Shown here: one piece after another, positions 26,975 to 34,984 of the stretch | How the letters are laid out: each line of letters begins with the position of its first letter | How positions within the stretch are numbered: position 1 is the first letter of the stretch | Position numbers and translations under genes: made by a program | Notes under the pieces: model-generated | Told to the model about the DNA's origin: nothing | The model's input: only the letters and a program-made list of their open reading frames with translations | Database searches by the model: none | Assembly: GCA_945957605.1 (NCBI GenBank) | Contig: CAMFLR010000001.1 | Location: 1,178,001 to 1,242,000 of the forward strand | Origin: an uncultured Isosphaeraceae bacterium | Lineage (GTDB): Bacteria > Planctomycetota > Planctomycetia > Isosphaerales > Isosphaeraceae | Direction: 5' to 3' | Length of the DNA stretch: 64,000 bases

Positions 26975-27886
26975 TCAGCGAACCCCCTGCGACGTCGTCC
27001 GGCCGACGAGGAAGCGAATAATCACCTGCTCATAGGCTTCGTCAATGAGCGTGCGGTGATAGTCGACAGCCGATTCGAGCACCACGGCTTTCAAGTTCTC
27101 GAGGTATTCGCGGACCGCCTTTTGATAGCGGTCCGCAATTTCGTTCGGCTCGGCAAATATCGCGGGGCCGCCTTCCATATCCAGAAACCGCATCGGCCGA
27201 TGAAAATTGAGGTTCAACTCGAGCGGGTCGAGCAAATGAAAAACCGCGACGTCGTGCTTGCGGAATCGTAGATGCTGAAAGCACGAGCGGAGCGATTCGG
27301 GCTCGACAAACAGGTCAGAGATTATGACCACGAGCGCACGTTGCCGCACGGTTTCGGCTAACTCGTGCAGCACCTCGGCCAGTCCTGTGGTGCCTTGCGG
27401 CTTTGCCTGTTCGAGAACGTCGAACACAGCCATGAGGTGTGCAGGATTTCGACGGGGCGGAACGGTTCGCACCAGGCCATCGGCCACGCACGCGAGTCCG
27501 ACGGCGTCACCTTGCTGCGCGGCGAGGTAGCCGATCGCGCCGGCAAGTTTCCGGCCGTATTCGATCTTGCTAATCTTCGGCGCACCGAAATCCATCGAGC
27601 CGCTGGTGTCGAGCACCAGGCAACAGCGCAGGTTGGTGTCGGCCTCAAACTCTTTGACGTAAAAGCGGTCGGATCGGCCGTATGCCCGCCAGTCGAGCCG
27701 CCGGAGATCGTCGCCTGGAACGTATTTCCGGTACTCCGCAAACTCGACGCTCGAACCTCTGTGCGGGCTGGGATGCCGCCCGGAAACCGTTCCTTGCATC
27801 GGCTTCCGCGCGTGCAAGGGGAACCCCGCCAGCTTGGAGAGCACGGCGGGGTCGAGGAACGATCGTGATCGACGGTCGGGGAACAT
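26975..27886 (-). CDS. DUF58 protein with VWA-type metal site (operon 2)
   Basis: 303 residues. It has the DUF58 hallmark segment (VEFAEYRKY, GDDLRRLDWRAYGRSDRFYVKEFE, about 48-81) and an intact VWA metal site DTSGS at 93-97. It is shorter at the N-terminus than the operon 1 DUF58 protein and lacks its Ser/Thr/Ala-rich leader. It lies 61 bp after moxR and one base before the BatA-like start, which is the classic MoxR-DUF58-BatA order. DUF58 proteins are presumed cytosolic partners of MoxR; nothing here contradicts that. Confidence 0.93.
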   Translation of the reverse strand: MFPDRRSRSFLDPAVLSKLAGFPLHARKPMQGTVSGRHPSPHRGSSVEFAEYRKYVPGDDLRRLDWRAYGRSDRFYVKEFEADTNLRCCLVLDTSGSMDFGAPKISKIEYGRKLAGAIGYLAAQQGDAVGLACVADGLVRTVPPRRNPAHLMAVFDVLEQAKPQGTTGLAEVLHELAETVRQRALVVIISDLFVEPESLRSCFQHLRFRKHDVAVFHLLDPLELNLNFHRPMRFLDMEGGPAIFAEPNEIADRYQKAVREYLENLKAVVLESAVDYHRTLIDEAYEQVIIRFLVGRTTSQGVR

Positions 27887-27947
27887 GGGGGCGTGTTTCC
27901 TCGCTCGCTACGCGTCGTCGAAACAGCGTCGGGAACGTCGCGACCGA

Positions 27948-28979
27948 CTACCGTTCGGCCTGAGACTCCTGAACGATCCGGCGGACGATCGCCCGTGCGT
28001 CAATCCCCTCCGCCTGCGCCGCGAAGGTTGTGATGATCCGGTGCGTGAGCACGGGTGCAGCGACTTCCTGGACGTCTTCGAGACGCACCATGTAGCTGCC
28101 CAGCAAAGCCGCTCGTGCCTTTGCACCAAGGATCAAATACTGCACTGCACGAGGGCCGGCACCCCACGAAACAAGCGGTTTGAGCCACGACGGCGCCGAG
28201 GGATCGGCGGGACGCGTCTTCCGCACAAGCCGGGCTGCGTAGGTGTAGATATGATCCGGCACCGGAACGCGGCGAATTAGACTCTGGAACGCAATCACGC
28301 GTTCAGGAGTCAGCAAATGATCGAGCCGAGGCAAGCCTTCGCCCGTCGTCGTCCGCGCGATCTGGATTTCCTCTGCCTCCGAGGGATAGTCGAGTTCGAT
28401 CAGGAACATGAAGCGGTCGAGTTGAGCTTCGGGAAGAGAGTAAGTCCCTTCTTGCTCAACGGGATTCTGCGTGGCGAGCACCAGAAACGGCGGCTCGAGC
28501 GCGAACGTTTTGCCCAACACCGTCACGTTCTGCTCTTGCATCGCCTCGAGCAGCGCAGCCTGCGTTTTCGGTGGGGCACGGTTGATCTCGTCGGCTAGGA
28601 CCATGTTGGCGAAAATTGGTCCGTAGATGAACTGAAATTCCCGGCGATTATTCTCACCTTCCTGGAGAATATCGGTGCCGGTAATGTCCATCGGCATCAG
28701 GTCGGGCGTGAACTGAATGCGGTTGAACTTCAGGCTCATCGTCTGGGCAAGCTTGCTAACTAGCAGCGTTTTGGCGAGCCCAGGAACGCCCATCAGAAGG
28801 GCATGTCCTCGTGCGAACAAACAAATCGACAAACGTTCAATAACTTCTCGCTGCCCAACAATCACACGGCCGAGTTCGTTACGAAGTCGACCATAAACCT
28901 CCCTCAATTCATCGATCGCCTCCACCTCGTTTGCGCTCAATCGCTCTTCGGAAGAGACCGCGTCATTCAGCGACATCAT
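27948..28979 (-). CDS. moxR: MoxR family AAA+ ATPase (operon 2)
   Basis: 343 residues. Walker A GVPGLAKT (64-71), Walker B MVLADE (126-131), the INRAPPKTQAALLEAMQE block, sensor 1 LATQNP and the AQLDRFMF loop are all intact. Two adjacent ATGs open the gene. GGAG is 5 nt before the first and 8 nt before the second, so the second (28976) may be the real start. It is the first gene of the minus-strand operon 2. A 414 bp gene-free stretch precedes it, so the operon promoter should lie there. ATP-driven remodelling of the downstream VWA proteins is the expected role. Confidence 0.95.
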   Translation of the reverse strand: MMSLNDAVSSEERLSANEVEAIDELREVYGRLRNELGRVIVGQREVIERLSICLFARGHALLMGVPGLAKTLLVSKLAQTMSLKFNRIQFTPDLMPMDITGTDILQEGENNRREFQFIYGPIFANMVLADEINRAPPKTQAALLEAMQEQNVTVLGKTFALEPPFLVLATQNPVEQEGTYSLPEAQLDRFMFLIELDYPSEAEEIQIARTTTGEGLPRLDHLLTPERVIAFQSLIRRVPVPDHIYTYAARLVRKTRPADPSAPSWLKPLVSWGAGPRAVQYLILGAKARAALLGSYMVRLEDVQEVAAPVLTHRIITTFAAQAEGIDARAIVRRIVQESQAER

Positions 28980-29393
28980 TCAACTCCATTGACGTGTCGA
29001 GGGGGGCGAACGGCGTCATTGAGAATTGTCGTGTGTTGTCAGTCAGATTTCCATCCTAATTTCTTCGAACTGAGCACGATCGTCAAGCGGGTTCCGAATT
29101 ATGAAAGGAGTACAAAGAATTGCTCCATATTCTCGATCGAATTTACAAAATTATGTGCACATAGCGTAGGATCACCGATGGACGTGATCGGGGAATAAAG
29201 GGGCGCGTCTGGGCGATGTCATTCTCTTTGACGCGGTCTAGCGCTCAATGATTCACAATATTCTCAATAAATTGTTTTCAATAAAAATCTAATCGCGCCG
29301 ACCGATCTGAATCGAGGACTCTCCACATCCTCTGGTTTAACACGTCGACACTCTAATCAATCACAATCACGAGATGAAATTCGCACGAGCTAA
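28980..29393. other. Gene-free region upstream of operon 2
   Basis: No open reading frame with coding character. The stretch is clearly more AT-rich than its neighbours, most of all at 29240-29300, where CAATAAA occurs twice. It must contain the promoter of the MoxR operon 2 transcribed leftwards. No convincing -35/-10 pair could be fixed by eye. The only precise element seen is the 12-bp palindrome listed separately. Confidence 0.6.
29152..29163. promoter_or_regulatory. 12-bp perfect palindrome upstream of moxR operon 2
   Basis: TATGTGCACATA reads the same on both strands and lies about 175 bp before the moxR start, inside the AT-rich gene-free region. It could be an operator for a dimeric regulator. 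A 12-bp palindrome can also arise by chance, so this is only a candidate. Confidence 0.25.
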
Positions 29394-29813
29394 TCAACCA
29401 GCCTGGAACCGATCCGCGAACCGGTTCAACAAATACTCCCAACCCTTCTCATGACCTCGTCCAAACTCATCATCGGGCAAGTTTTCATGGCGGAGCGTCA
29501 ACAGCGTGTCATCGCCCTTGGGCTGAAACGTCACGGTCACAAGCGATTCAAGGCCGCGCGTGTGAAGCGACATCCAGGTGTACTGCACTTTTGAAGGGCG
29601 GTCGACAATCGTAAATCGCCCGTAATGTGGCTTGTGCTCCCCCTTCTCATTGATAAAGAGCCAGTAGTACAGGCCATCGACCTGGGGATCGAGAACCAGT
29701 TTCGTGGCCTCGTTCCAGGGAGTTCCGGGACACTCGGGATCGAGCCAACCGTCGAAGACTTCGACGGTCGAGGCAGGAATCGTGCGTGACACTTCGATAT
29801 CAATCGTCTTCAT
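29394..29813 (-). CDS. SRPBCC (AHSA1-type) domain protein
   Basis: 139 residues from ATG 29813. A GTG at 29825 with GGAAG 7 nt upstream would add four residues and is also plausible. The fold family is START-like SRPBCC of the AHSA1 group: a first strand IEVSRTIPASTVEVFDGW, the central VDGLYYW and HYGRFTIVDRPSKVQYTW strands, and a C-terminal helix GHEKGWEYLLNRFADRF. Members bind small hydrophobic ligands or act in Hsp90-type regulation. The start lies inside the end of the ArsR gene, and such ArsR-SRPBCC pairs are a common two-gene unit. Ligand unknown. Confidence 0.88.
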   Translation of the reverse strand: MKTIDIEVSRTIPASTVEVFDGWLDPECPGTPWNEATKLVLDPQVDGLYYWLFINEKGEHKPHYGRFTIVDRPSKVQYTWMSLHTRGLESLVTVTFQPKGDDTLLTLRHENLPDDEFGRGHEKGWEYLLNRFADRFQAG

Positions 29814-30153
29814 TTCGGGCTTCACGGCTTTTCTTCCTTTTCTTCTTGAACGCGTCCTCAAACGTATCGAGATGTTCGTTCCAGAAATGCTCATATTCAT
29901 GCACCCAACCCGAAACGAGCCGAAGCGGTTCCGGGCGAAATGATATGAGCACCTCTCGCCCCTGCTTCTCGCGGACGATCAGGCCAGCGCGTTCAAGGAG
30001 CTTCAGATGTTTGGTGATCGCATTCAGCGCGAGGTCGAACGGTTTGGCGATGTCGGTAAATCGCGCAGGGCCAGCCGCAAGTTGTCCGATGATCGCTCGC
30101 CGCGAGGGATGCGAGATTGCAGTAAGAACGTCCGACAATTGATCCAAACTCAA
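29800..30153 (-). CDS. ArsR-family winged-helix transcriptional regulator
   Basis: 117 residues starting at TTG 30153; AGGT lies about 8 nt upstream and no in-frame ATG is available. A winged helix-turn-helix occupies about residues 8-80 (AISHPSRRAIIGQLAAG, NAITKHLKLLERAGLI, REKQGREVLISF). The cysteine metal sites of ArsR/SmtB sensors are missing, so it belongs to the non-metal subgroup usually paired with SRPBCC proteins. The C-terminus ends in a Lys/Arg cluster that overlaps the next start. It lies 36 bp after the hydrolase gene. It is the obvious candidate to bind the inverted repeat at 31111-31136. Confidence 0.9.
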   Translation of the reverse strand: MSLDQLSDVLTAISHPSRRAIIGQLAAGPARFTDIAKPFDLALNAITKHLKLLERAGLIVREKQGREVLISFRPEPLRLVSGWVHEYEHFWNEHLDTFEDAFKKKRKKSREARNEDD

Positions 30154-30189
30154 TGTTGCACACCTGTTTCGGATGAACCTAAAAGCGTT

Positions 30190-31056
30190 TTATCGACTCA
30201 AACCCGGGTAGAAACCGGAATCGATCGTACTTAAAGGAGGCTTGTTGGTAGACGCGTCGAGAAACGTGGCGACAGTCGGCAGAAACCGCTCTGGCTCGGA
30301 GAAGAGCACGAAATGGCTGGCATCGGGAATGACGGCGAGTTGTGCACTGGGAATGATCCGCGATAGCTCCGCGCAGCGTTCGACGGGAATCAAGTCGCGA
30401 TCACCGCATGCGATCAGCACGGGTGTTTTGATCGCTTTCAACTGGTCGAGTGAAAAGCCTTTCCACTCGATTCCGCAGCTCAACGCTTTGGAAAACACTG
30501 TGGGCCATTTCTTGGGATCAGGCGCCACCTTCAGGTACTCATCGCGCTCCCACTTGACGTGTTTCGAGTCGTAAGTGACGAGCGTGGCAACTTCCCTGGG
30601 AATCGGTACGAGCGGACTGCCGTAGGAAACGACTCTACGAACGAGTTTCGGATGCCGGACCGCCATCATCACAGCGATCGTGCCGCCGAAGCTATCGCCG
30701 AAGAAATCGGCCTGGTCGATTCTGAGGTGCTTCAAGAGCGCGGCAACGTCGTCGGCATGTTGTTCGCAAGTCATGGGACGATCAACGTCGGCCGTACGAC
30801 CGTGCCCCTGAAGATCCATGATGATCCACTGGCGATTGGTAGTGAGCCGAGGAATCAGCGCACTCTGGCTTCCGACCGGGTGAATGAAGACGGCAGGCTT
30901 ACCTTCGCCGACGATCTCGTAATACATCGAGAGACCATTCACCGGCGCGTAGCCCGTTTTCTTCTTCACCGATATCGACTGCCCCGATGACTCGCCTGCG
31001 ATCGCCAAAACGCACGCGATTGCGAGGGCAAGCGTTGTCACAAAACGCCGCGGCAT
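30190..31056 (-). CDS. Alpha/beta hydrolase, secreted
   Basis: 288 residues from ATG 31056, with AGGAGG 8 nt upstream; a GTG three bases earlier is less well placed. A signal peptide (LALAIACVLAIAGESSG) precedes an alpha/beta-hydrolase fold: oxyanion-side HPVG (60-63), nucleophile elbow FGDSFGG with Ser122, an acid in the ACGDRDLIP segment, and the catalytic His in DASHFVLF. The product is thus predicted to be an active extracytoplasmic serine hydrolase (esterase or peptidase type); substrate unknown. It heads a three-gene unit with the ArsR and SRPBCC genes and is divergent from the ECF sigma gene at 31378. Confidence 0.87.
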   Translation of the reverse strand: MPRRFVTTLALAIACVLAIAGESSGQSISVKKKTGYAPVNGLSMYYEIVGEGKPAVFIHPVGSQSALIPRLTTNRQWIIMDLQGHGRTADVDRPMTCEQHADDVAALLKHLRIDQADFFGDSFGGTIAVMMAVRHPKLVRRVVSYGSPLVPIPREVATLVTYDSKHVKWERDEYLKVAPDPKKWPTVFSKALSCGIEWKGFSLDQLKAIKTPVLIACGDRDLIPVERCAELSRIIPSAQLAVIPDASHFVLFSEPERFLPTVATFLDASTNKPPLSTIDSGFYPGLSR

Positions 31057-31377
31057 CACGCAAACCTCCTCTTATATCGAACACAACCCGACCCCCGACC
31101 GGTCAGGAATAACATTACACCCAAAGGTGTAATGTTGGCAAGAAGATTTGCCGGGTCAGAAACTCGTCATTTTGCGAGAATCGAGATCTCGACCGGCGCG
31201 AAGTCACAAAGTGTCCTGGCACGTCGAGGAAATGAATTCCTCATAATTGCCTGATTTCTTGTTACCTTTCCGGAATCGCCGGTATATAGACGCAGCACAA
31301 TCCCAGAATTCGTTTCGCAAACCTGGCCCCGCGTTCGCCAGAGCGGAAGTGCGGCGGCCTTTTGTACGATCCGATCG
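31057..31377. other. Divergent promoter region between hydrolase and ECF sigma genes
   Basis: About 320 bp with no coding sequence. It must carry promoters for two divergent units. It contains the long inverted repeat at 31111-31136 and a GACCGGTC palindrome at 31097-31104. The remaining part towards the sigma gene shows no motif that could be assigned. Confidence 0.6.
31111..31136. promoter_or_regulatory. Perfect 11-4-11 inverted repeat, candidate operator
   Basis: The arms AACATTACACC and GGTGTAATGTT are exact reverse complements separated by CAAA. The element lies 55 bp upstream of the hydrolase start, where a promoter/operator is expected. The same transcription unit encodes an ArsR-family repressor. 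There is no T-tract, and it follows no gene on either strand, so it is not a terminator. It is most simply the binding site of that ArsR protein; the divergent sigma gene might also be affected. Confidence 0.65.
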
Positions 31378-31896
31378 ATGAATAGCGACCTGCAAACAGA
31401 ACGATTCATCCAGAGTCTGACCGACCACCAAGGGCGGCTCTTCGTTTACCTCGTATCGATGCTCGGTGACGTGCATGATGCGCGTAACGTGCTTCAGGAA
31501 ACGAACATGGAGCTCTGGCGCAAGTCGGATCAGTTTATTGATGGAACCGACTTCGCCGCCTGGTCGCGGAAGATTGCGCACTTCAAGATTCTCGCTTTTT
31601 TGCGCGACAAGAAGCGCGATCGCCATATGTTCGACGAAGCCCTCATCAACCAACTCGCCCAGCGTCCACAATCGATCGACGACGACGGAGAGCTTCACGT
31701 CGCACTCCGGCATTGTCTCGCTGCGCTGCCCGATCGGCTTCGAGTTTTGATCAGCGGCCGTTACGGCTCCGACCATTCGATTCGCCATCTCGCACAGCGA
31801 ATTGGCAAGTCTGAAGCGGCAACAAAGGTTACATTGTCACGGGTCCGGAAACTGTTGATGGGCTGCATCGAAAAGCAGTTGGCGGCCGGCTCATGA
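31378..31896 (+). CDS. ECF-type RNA polymerase sigma factor
   Basis: 172 residues, the usual ECF length. Region 2 is visible near residues 15-50 (GRLFVYLVSMLGDVHDARNVLQETNMELW). Region 4 is near 125-165 (LISGRYGSDHSIRHLAQRIGKSEAAT, then VRKLLMGCIEKQL). It differs from the two kinase-linked sigma factors in this window (40260 and 53289) and is of the type found beside FecR-LamG proteins in planctomycetes and verrucomicrobia. Its stop overlaps the start of the FecR gene as ATGA, so the FecR protein is the likely membrane-bound regulator of this sigma factor. Confidence 0.92.
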   Translation: MNSDLQTERFIQSLTDHQGRLFVYLVSMLGDVHDARNVLQETNMELWRKSDQFIDGTDFAAWSRKIAHFKILAFLRDKKRDRHMFDEALINQLAQRPQSIDDDGELHVALRHCLAALPDRLRVLISGRYGSDHSIRHLAQRIGKSEAATKVTLSRVRKLLMGCIEKQLAAGS

Positions 31897-33614
31897 CAAA
31901 TGACTCTTCTCGACATGACGAACTCTTCGAACTGCTCTCCGACCTGGTCGACAGCGAGTTGCCGCCGGCCAGGGCGGAACGGCTTAGAGACTTGCTGCGC
32001 GACGATCCCGAGGCCCAAGATTTGTACCTGGAGTTCATGAAACTCCACGCCCACCTCCACCTCGCTTACGACTCGGGTGCAGGCGCGGCGGACATGCCGG
32101 GCGGGTCGTCGATGCCGCTCAAGCCGTTGTCGATCTCACCGTTCGAAGCGGCCGAAAGTGGCGCGATCGCCGATGAACTGGATATCAACGCAGGCGCACA
32201 TCCAGCCGGACGATTCTGGCCTTCCCCGCTTGTGATCGGCTGGGCTCTGGCTGGACTTTTCGCGATCGCTCTCCTGATTGTCTCCCGCCCTGTCGAGCCG
32301 CGGAAATCTCAGGTCGCAACTCGCCCGCTGGAAAAAGTCGAGCTGTCGAATGGCCTGGCGGTCGTCGTCAAGGCAACGGGAGCACGGTGGAAGACAAGCG
32401 GCGGTCGAGTTCCCAAAGAAGGTGACCTTCTGCCGCAGTGTCGGTTGGACGTCGCCGAAGGTCGTGTGATGCTGTCGATGCTCAGCGGCGTGACGGTGAT
32501 CGTCGAGGGGCCGGCCGATATCGAATTACTGTCGATGGATCGGATCACCTGCCACCGCGGTAAGCTGCGGACGAAGGTGCCCGAGGGCGCTGAAGGCTTC
32601 GTTGTAACCGGACCCAATTCGGCGGTGATCGACCTTGGAACCGAGTTTGGCATCAACATCAATCAGGACGGCAAGTCGCGTGGCAAGGTCTTCAAGGGTG
32701 AAGTTGAAGCTGCACTGATTGGCACGACTGGTTCGATGCGACGAAGTCAGATCATCAAGGAGGAGAGTGAAGCGTTCGAGATCGATCCCGGCACGGGTTT
32801 CATCGGTCCGCTTCGAGCCCCCGAAGAGTTCGTCACGACAACAAACTCCGACCTCGCTCCGTTGGTCCTGGCTCCCGGTTATCGCGACTCTATTCTGGCA
32901 GCCCACCCGAAGTGCTACTGGCGATTCGATTCGCTGAGGGACGGCAAGATTGCCAACGAAGTGACGGATGCAGCGCCACTTCTTGCGATAGGGCCCATCA
33001 AGCTCGCCGGAACGTCGAATGATAACCGTTGCGTTGTCTTCGGGTCTGGCGAGAACGATCAGTATCTTCGGATGGACGGCTCCTGGAAGCCGGACAAATC
33101 GCGCGGATTCGCGATCGAGCTTTGGTTCCAGTCAGACATGATCGGCCACGCCGCGCTCGCGGGCTTGCTAGCTCCGAAAGACACCACGAACCACCTCACG
33201 CTCTTGGAGCTGACATCATCGAGCCGGCGGACGCTTTTCCCGCCTGCGTCGGTGCGGTCGCTCTATCGCTGGCCAGCCAGTCGAGGCGGCGGAGAGAACG
33301 TCTTTTCGAGCAACATCTATATCCCTTATCGCTGGCATCACGTTGTGACGCAGCTTGCCGCCGATCGCATGGAACTCTATCTCGACGGCGTGTTGCAGAC
33401 GTCACAGCCCATTGAACGTCGCGGCTCGGAGGTCTGCCAGTTTTTGCTGGGCCGACTGAGCACGCTCACGGGAAGCGACACCATTCATCATACCGGCTAC
33501 CGACGTCCGTTCGTCGGCTTGATGGATGAGGTCGCTCTTTACGATCGCCCTCTCTCCTCTGAAGAAGTTCGTGCCCACCTCCACTTCGCGGCCCGTCCGG
33601 GTCGTGCTGACTGA
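31893..33614 (+). CDS. FecR-domain transmembrane regulator with LamG-like domain
   Basis: 573 residues. Residues 1-60 are a cytosolic helical part similar to anti-sigma N-termini ([35 protein letters not shown]). One membrane helix lies at 111-131. Outside, a FecR-like beta domain spans about 190-270 ([30 protein letters not shown]). A concanavalin/LamG jellyroll lies at about 340-570 ([46 protein letters not shown]). This is the standard trans-envelope sensor layout paired with an ECF sigma factor: the LamG part could bind glycan outside and pass the signal through FecR. The ligand is not predictable. Confidence 0.9.
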   Translation: MTNDSSRHDELFELLSDLVDSELPPARAERLRDLLRDDPEAQDLYLEFMKLHAHLHLAYDSGAGAADMPGGSSMPLKPLSISPFEAAESGAIADELDINAGAHPAGRFWPSPLVIGWALAGLFAIALLIVSRPVEPRKSQVATRPLEKVELSNGLAVVVKATGARWKTSGGRVPKEGDLLPQCRLDVAEGRVMLSMLSGVTVIVEGPADIELLSMDRITCHRGKLRTKVPEGAEGFVVTGPNSAVIDLGTEFGININQDGKSRGKVFKGEVEAALIGTTGSMRRSQIIKEESEAFEIDPGTGFIGPLRAPEEFVTTTNSDLAPLVLAPGYRDSILAAHPKCYWRFDSLRDGKIANEVTDAAPLLAIGPIKLAGTSNDNRCVVFGSGENDQYLRMDGSWKPDKSRGFAIELWFQSDMIGHAALAGLLAPKDTTNHLTLLELTSSSRRTLFPPASVRSLYRWPASRGGGENVFSSNIYIPYRWHHVVTQLAADRMELYLDGVLQTSQPIERRGSEVCQFLLGRLSTLTGSDTIHHTGYRRPFVGLMDEVALYDRPLSSEEVRAHLHFAARPGRAD

Positions 33615-33829
33615 CCGTTAGGATCCCCCACGGTTTTCTTCGCTCGGCCCGCTTGAGGTCCGAGTCAGGGGCCGTCGTCGAAATTTCCCGTTTGCTTGAG
33701 AAGTCTCGAGGACCGAGACCAAGGCGTGCCTACGGACATTGCCAGAGATGCGGCTCCTCGTTTTCCGTCACCGTCCCTCAGATTGACCAGGTTGAAAGCG
33801 TTTCATTCCCGAATTGCCAGGAGAAATTC

Positions 33830-34852
33830 ATGCGTCGCCGCGGTTTCACATTGATCGAATTGCTCGTCGTCATCGCCATCATCGCTGTTCTTATCGCCTT
33901 GCTGCTTCCCGCCGTCCAGGCGGCCCGCGAGGCCGGTCGGCGCGCTCAGTGCGTTAACCAGCTCAAGCAAATCGGCCTCGCGATTCACAACTACGAAAGC
34001 TCGATCGGCTCGCTGCCCTGGGGTGAAGGCCGTTACGGGCTAAACACCTCCCCTTCGTCGCTGCTGCTGATGCTGCCCCAACTCGAGCAGTCCTCGCTCT
34101 ACAACACGTTCAACTTCTCGTCGCTGATCAACAACGGCCTCTGGAACTCGCAAAACTTGGTCAACTCGACCGGCCAGTTGACGACCGTAAACACCTTTAT
34201 CTGCCCGTCCGATATCAATCGGATCAGCCTGGCAACGAACGGATTCCCGAACGGTAACCCAGGCGCGAACAACTACGCCGCCAACGCGGGCAACGTCGCG
34301 GCAAGCTTCAACACCGCGGCAATCAGCGCCACCAGCGGCCCCTTCCCTGGCAACACCGGCGTCTGCATCAAGCTCGCCTTCATTATCGACGGCACGTCCA
34401 ACACCGCCGCCTTCTCCGAGATCGTCAAGGGCGTCGGCGGTTTCGCCAATAACCTCGACAACCTCAGCCCATCAGCAACGCCAGTCAAGCTTTCGGCAGC
34501 GAGCAGCGGCATCCCCCAAACCGACTACAACTCGTGCAAGGCGGGAGTTCCTTCACTGGTGACCGCTAACACGGGCGGCTTCCCGCTGGGCGCCTGCTGG
34601 TGGTGGGGCCGGTCGGGCCAGAACCGGTTTAACGGCGTCATGACGCCCAACGGATTTAGCTGCGACTACGCCGGCGACAACTCCGATAGCGACGCCGACG
34701 CGATCACTGCGGGCAGCCGCCACTCAGGGGTTGTCAACGTCTTGATGATGGACGGTTCAGTTCGCGGAGTGAAGAACTCCGTAAACCCCGTCACTTGGTG
34801 GGCGATCTGCTCGATGTCCGGCGGCGAAGTCGTTTCCGCCGACGCATATTGA
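33830..34852 (+). CDS. DUF1559 protein with type IV prepilin-like N-terminus
   Basis: 340 residues from ATG 33830, with AGGAG 6 nt upstream. An in-frame extension to 33653 is rejected because it would bury the prepilin signal. The N-terminus is [20 protein letters not shown], with the processing site after Gly5 and Phe as first mature residue. The DUF1559 body follows, with the C-terminal signature [19 protein letters not shown]1559 is hugely expanded in planctomycetes and resembles type II secretion pseudopilins; individual roles are not known. It lies 215 bp after the FecR gene, probably within the reach of the linked ECF sigma factor. It is followed by two hairpins. Confidence 0.93.
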   Translation: MRRRGFTLIELLVVIAIIAVLIALLLPAVQAAREAGRRAQCVNQLKQIGLAIHNYESSIGSLPWGEGRYGLNTSPSSLLLMLPQLEQSSLYNTFNFSSLINNGLWNSQNLVNSTGQLTTVNTFICPSDINRISLATNGFPNGNPGANNYAANAGNVAASFNTAAISATSGPFPGNTGVCIKLAFIIDGTSNTAAFSEIVKGVGGFANNLDNLSPSATPVKLSAASSGIPQTDYNSCKAGVPSLVTANTGGFPLGACWWWGRSGQNRFNGVMTPNGFSCDYAGDNSDSDADAITAGSRHSGVVNVLMMDGSVRGVKNSVNPVTWWAICSMSGGEVVSADAY

Positions 34853-34897
34853 GCGAGCCGACCGCTGTCGAATTGCAGCAAATTTCGTCAGACACGT

Positions 34898-34929
34898 TTG
34901 CGGAGTGAATCCCCCTCTCCACTCCGCAA
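34898..34929. terminator. First hairpin between convergent genes
   Basis: A perfect 10-bp stem (TTGCGGAGTG and CACTCCGCAA) with a 12-nt pyrimidine-rich loop lies 45 bp after the DUF1559 stop. There is no U-tract, so termination may depend on structure or be bidirectional. Confidence 0.5.
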
Positions 34930-34935
34930 CTCAAA

Positions 34936-34970
34936 GCCGAGGGACCACATTGTAGGAGCGGTCCCTCGGC
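34936..34970. terminator. Second hairpin between convergent genes
   Basis: A perfect 11-bp GC-rich stem (GCCGAGGGACC and GGTCCCTCGGC) with a 13-nt loop lies 7 bp after the first hairpin and 14 bp before the stop of the convergent Vgb-like gene. Its placement between two converging genes suggests a shared bidirectional terminator, although a T-tract is lacking. Confidence 0.6.
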
Positions 34971-34984
34971 CGACGGAAATCGAA

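Noticed and set aside
33653-33829. N-terminal extension of the first DUF1559 protein
   Set aside because: Would place about 60 residues before a prepilin cleavage site that must lie near the N-terminus; ATG 33830 has a strong ribosome site.
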